From an uncultured bacterium (lineage in GTDB: Bacteria > Bacillota > Clostridia > Oscillospirales > Butyricicoccaceae): a stretch of 16,273 nucleotides of DNA. Below are positions 14,127 through 16,273 of this stretch, one piece after another. The stretch's first letter is position 1, and each line of letters starts with the position of its first letter. Where the stretch lies: contig CAJMOV010000015.1 in NCBI GenBank assembly GCA_905215125.1, forward strand, positions 1 to 16,273, given 5' to 3'. The translations under genes and the position numbers were made by a program. The notes under the pieces were generated by a model, which did no database searches, was not told the origin of the DNA, and saw only the letters and a program-made list of their open reading frames with translations.

Positions 14127-14143
14127 ATGCGTCCTTCACGCAT
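14127..14143. promoter_or_regulatory. Inverted repeat upstream of the ECF sigma gene
   Basis: ATGCGT-CCTTC-ACGCAT is a perfect 6-bp inverted repeat with a 5-base centre, 28 bases before the sigma factor start. It could be an operator or a leader hairpin. I see no sigma-A promoter with good hexamers nearby, so the gene may be transcribed by another sigma factor, possibly its own. Confidence 0.35.
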
Positions 14144-14170
14144 GTATCTTATATAACGGGGGGAAATGGG

Positions 14171-14737
14171 ATGCTTTCTCTTTGCTGGGCGATGGCGGAA
14201 ATGGCGCCGGATGGCGACGAACGCCTTCGGATCGAGCATTGCATCGCCGACATAGCGGCGGGCGACGGTTCCGCCCTGTCCTATCTGTACGAAAAAACGC
14301 GGGCGGCCGTTTACGGCTTTGCCCTGAGCATTGTCAAAAACCGGCATGACGCCGAGGATATTTTGCAGGACACCTATCTGCGCATCCATGCGGCTGCGGG
14401 GTCCTATACGCCCAACGGCAGCCCCATGCCGTGGATATTGACCATTGCGCGCAACCTGGCCCTGATGAAGCTGCGCCAGCGCGCCCGCACAGGCGAAATG
14501 CCGGAAGAAGAGCTGTTCGCCCTGGAATCGCCCGATATCCCGCCCGACGAAAGGCTGGTGCTGGAGCAGGCCATGCGCGTTTTGGGGGATGAAGAGCTTA
14601 AGGTCGTCATGCTGCATGCCGTCGCCGGGTTTAAGCACCGTGAAATCGCGCAGATGCTGGATATGGCGCTGCCCACTGTTTTATCAAAATACAACCGTGC
14701 GCTGAAAAAGCTGAGAACCAGACTGGAAGGGGTGTAA
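14171..14737 (+). CDS. ECF-type RNA polymerase sigma factor
   Basis: A 188-residue sigma-70 family protein with only regions 2 and 4, as in extracytoplasmic-function factors. Region 2 covers about 30-103: LYEKTRAAVYGFALSIVKNRHDAEDILQDTYLRIH, including the DAEDILQDTYLR motif for core binding, then PWILTIARNLALMKLRQR. Region 4 covers about 135-185: DEELKVVMLHAVAGFKHREIAQMLDMALPTVLSKYNRALKKLR, with a helix-turn-helix for the -35. The ATG has GGGGGGAAATGGG upstream; other Met codons at 14192 and 14201 lack better sites. Six bases separate it from the anti-sigma gene, a standard co-expressed pair. Confidence 0.93.
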   Translation: MLSLCWAMAEMAPDGDERLRIEHCIADIAAGDGSALSYLYEKTRAAVYGFALSIVKNRHDAEDILQDTYLRIHAAAGSYTPNGSPMPWILTIARNLALMKLRQRARTGEMPEEELFALESPDIPPDERLVLEQAMRVLGDEELKVVMLHAVAGFKHREIAQMLDMALPTVLSKYNRALKKLRTRLEGV

Positions 14738-14743
14738 AAGGCT

Positions 14744-16012
14744 ATGCGGAACGAAGACATGGAAAAAAAGCTCAGGCTGGCTGTTGAGCACGCGACGCCT
14801 GACGTGCTGGACAGTATCCTGGCCCGGCTGGAGACAGAGCGCCCCTCCGTCATCCCCATGCCGATTAAGCCCCGCCGCAAAAACGGCTGGATGGCGCGGG
14901 CTACCGCTGTTGCGGCCATGGCTGTGGTTTTGGTCGGCGTATCGTTCGGCGGGTACCGCTTCGGCGTATCGCACCGGGTTGATTCCGTCATTGAGCTGGA
15001 CGTCAACCCCAGTATCGAGCTGCAGGTCAACAGCAGCGAGCGGGTGCTGGACGTGCGCGCCCTGAACGCCGACGCTGAAGGCATCATTGACGGGATGGAT
15101 TTGAAGGGAACAAGTCTCGACGTCGCTGTCAACGCCCTGGTGGGATCCATGCTGACAAACGGATATATCAACGACCTGGCAAACTCTATTCTGGTGTCGG
15201 TGGAAAACAACGACGCCGCCCGCGGCGCCGAGCTGCAGCAGCGGCTGACCGATGAGATCGGCGCCCTTCTCAGCGCCAGCTCGGTCGACGGGGCCATACT
15301 CAGCCAGACAGTACAGGCCTCCGACCCTGAAGCGAGCCGTATGGCGGACGCTTACGGCATTTCACAGGGAAAGGCGGCGCTGATTATCCAAATCCTGGCG
15401 CAAAATCCGCTTTTACAGGAAGGGGATCTTGTTGGGCTGACCATCAACGAGCTCAACCTGCTGTTAACGTCGCGGGACACCCAGCTTTCCTCTGTACAGT
15501 CGACGGGTACGGCCAGCGACAAAGCCTACATCGGCGTTGACGCCGCAGCCCAGGCCGCCATGCAGGCGGCAGGGGTCACGGAGGCGCAGCGACTCAAGAC
15601 CGAGCTGGACGCCGAGGACGGCCGTATGGTCTATGAGGTAGAGTTTATTTCGGGCGATTCGGAATACGAATATGACATTGATGCGGTGACGGGTGAGGTG
15701 GTTAAAGCCGGACGGGAGCGATATGACGGTTATCCGTCCAATCCCCGACCAGTCAATCCGGGGCAGAATAACCAGGGAGGCAGTCTGTCCGGCCTTATCG
15801 GGGAAACAGCGGCCGAGGACATTGCCCTGGCCCACGCGGGCATTACCCGCGCCGAAGCGGGGTATATCAAAACCGAGCTGGATATAGACGACGACGGTGA
15901 CGACCCCGACAAATATGAGGTGGAGTTCTATGTCGGCCGCACGGAATATGACTATGAGATTGAAGCCTACACTGGCGTCATACTGGATGCCGACTGGGAT
16001 TATGACGATTAA
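14744..16012 (+). CDS. RsgI-like transmembrane anti-sigma factor with two PepSY domains
   Basis: A 422-residue single-pass protein. Residues 1-49 are cytosolic, helical and highly charged, and should bind the sigma factor. A membrane helix lies at about 51-71. Outside follows the RsgI-type region, SVIELDVNPSIELQVNSSER (81-100), with Asn88-Pro89 at the place where RsgI proteins are known to cleave themselves. Then comes a helical domain (120-250). Two PepSY repeats close it: about 266-321 (AAGVTEAQRLKTELDAEDG...YEVEF...YDIDAVTGEVV) and 356-416 (HAGITRAEAGYIKTELD...YEVEF...YEIEAYTGVI). A Pro/Gly/Asn-rich linker (326-350) joins them. The start at 14744 is preceded by AAAAGG and overlaps the reach of GGGGTG at the sigma stop. 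Confidence 0.85.
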   Translation: MRNEDMEKKLRLAVEHATPDVLDSILARLETERPSVIPMPIKPRRKNGWMARATAVAAMAVVLVGVSFGGYRFGVSHRVDSVIELDVNPSIELQVNSSERVLDVRALNADAEGIIDGMDLKGTSLDVAVNALVGSMLTNGYINDLANSILVSVENNDAARGAELQQRLTDEIGALLSASSVDGAILSQTVQASDPEASRMADAYGISQGKAALIIQILAQNPLLQEGDLVGLTINELNLLLTSRDTQLSSVQSTGTASDKAYIGVDAAAQAAMQAAGVTEAQRLKTELDAEDGRMVYEVEFISGDSEYEYDIDAVTGEVVKAGRERYDGYPSNPRPVNPGQNNQGGSLSGLIGETAAEDIALAHAGITRAEAGYIKTELDIDDDGDDPDKYEVEFYVGRTEYDYEIEAYTGVILDADWDYDD

Positions 16013-16025
16013 AGGCAAATAGCAT

Positions 16026-16067
16026 GCAGAAAAAGACCCCGGTGCCCGCAGGTCGCCGGGGTTCTGC
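16026..16067 (+). terminator. GC-rich hairpin after the anti-sigma gene
   Basis: CCCCGG (16037-16042) pairs with CCGGGG (16056-16061), and GCAGAA outside pairs with TTCTGC, with a five-base bulge on the left. No T run follows, so termination would be weak. The rest of the 151-base gap holds a second GC-rich hairpin (GGGCCC at 16113 and 16136) just before the next gene's ribosome binding site and no promoter I can defend. Confidence 0.4.
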
Positions 16068-16163
16068 TGTCAACAGCGGCAAGAGGAGCACGGCTGGACA
16101 GGCAAACCAAAAGGGCCCTGCGGCAGGCGCCGGCCGGGCCCGGCAACATATGGAGGGAAATGA

Positions 16164-16273
16164 ATGAAAAAAGCGGCATGGATTGGAACCGGCGTTATGG
16201 GCGCCCAGCAGGCGGGTCATCTTGTTAAAGGCGGGTACGAGGTTACCGCGTATAACCGCACATATGAAAAAGC
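16164..16273 (+). CDS. NAD(P)-binding beta-hydroxyacid dehydrogenase family protein (partial, 5' end)
   Basis: The first 36 codons are present before the window ends. They begin KKAAWIGTGVMGAQQAGHL, then GYEVTAYNRT. The GTGVMG glycine motif followed by Asn-Arg-Thr after the second strand is characteristic of 3-hydroxyisobutyrate/6-phosphogluconate dehydrogenase-type enzymes, where Arg after Asn usually favours NADP. The ATG has GGAGGGAA upstream. The exact substrate cannot be told from this fragment. Confidence 0.85.
   Translation, partial: MKKAAWIGTGVMGAQQAGHLVKGGYEVTAYNRTYEK

Noticed and set aside
14404..15297. Open frame of 297 codons on the minus strand across the sigma and anti-sigma genes
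   Set aside because: Serine-rich shadow of two recognisable plus-strand genes.
1..16273. CRISPR arrays, tRNA or rRNA genes, insertion sequences, phage genes or integration sites
   Set aside because: None seen: no regularly spaced direct repeats, no transposase or integrase motifs, no cloverleaf-like sequence noticed by eye.

Overview
The window reads as chromosome of a GC-rich, probably spore-forming Bacillota of the class Clostridia. The signs are strong purine-rich ribosome binding sites, sigma-A promoters with 17-bp spacers, hairpin terminators, the TepA-YlzJ gene pair (in Bacillus next to spoIIIE), a Clostridia-type membrane MurF beside Ddl, and an RsgI-like anti-sigma factor with PepSY domains. 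I cannot name a genus. I see no phage, transposon, CRISPR, tRNA or rRNA. Because of the GC bias, long open frames lie opposite most real genes; these are discarded.

Left part (1-4433), all on the minus strand. prfA (release factor 1) starts from a near-consensus promoter. Downstream come ppa (pyrophosphatase), a fused gene joining threonylcarbamoyl-AMP synthase (Sua5/YwlC) to dephospho-CoA kinase (CoaE), tepA and ylzJ. The order prfA ... sua5 recalls the prfA-ywlC neighbourhood of other Bacillota. The Sua5-CoaE fusion is the most striking gene in the window. tepA has its ribosome binding site buried in a strong hairpin, and a perfect 16-bp palindrome precedes ppa.

Middle (4436-7842), plus strand. 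A 51-codon orphan gene ends in a strong terminator. Next is a short-chain dehydrogenase/epimerase with a very basic tail, with its own promoter and terminator. Then comes the wreck of an N-acyl-D-amino-acid deacylase (D-aminoacylase), and immediately after it an intact M81 (MlrC-like) metallopeptidase. The last two look like a former peptide-catabolic operon that has lost one member. A perfect two-way terminator separates them from the genes to the right.

Right of that (7843-12970), minus strand: cls (cardiolipin synthase), an alpha/beta hydrolase with a TTG start, a membrane-anchored MurF and ddl. These are envelope functions: phospholipid synthesis and the D-Ala-D-Ala branch of peptidoglycan synthesis. 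cls is transcribed divergently from an HD-domain gene (13130-13699), and the two promoters appear to share one palindromic -35 hexamer.

Right end. A small cysteine-bearing membrane protein (minus strand) is followed by an ECF sigma factor and its membrane anti-sigma partner. The partner has an RsgI-type ectodomain containing an Asn-Pro site and two PepSY domains, so the pair is a probable envelope stress-sensing switch. The window ends inside a gene for a beta-hydroxyacid dehydrogenase-type NAD(P)-binding protein.
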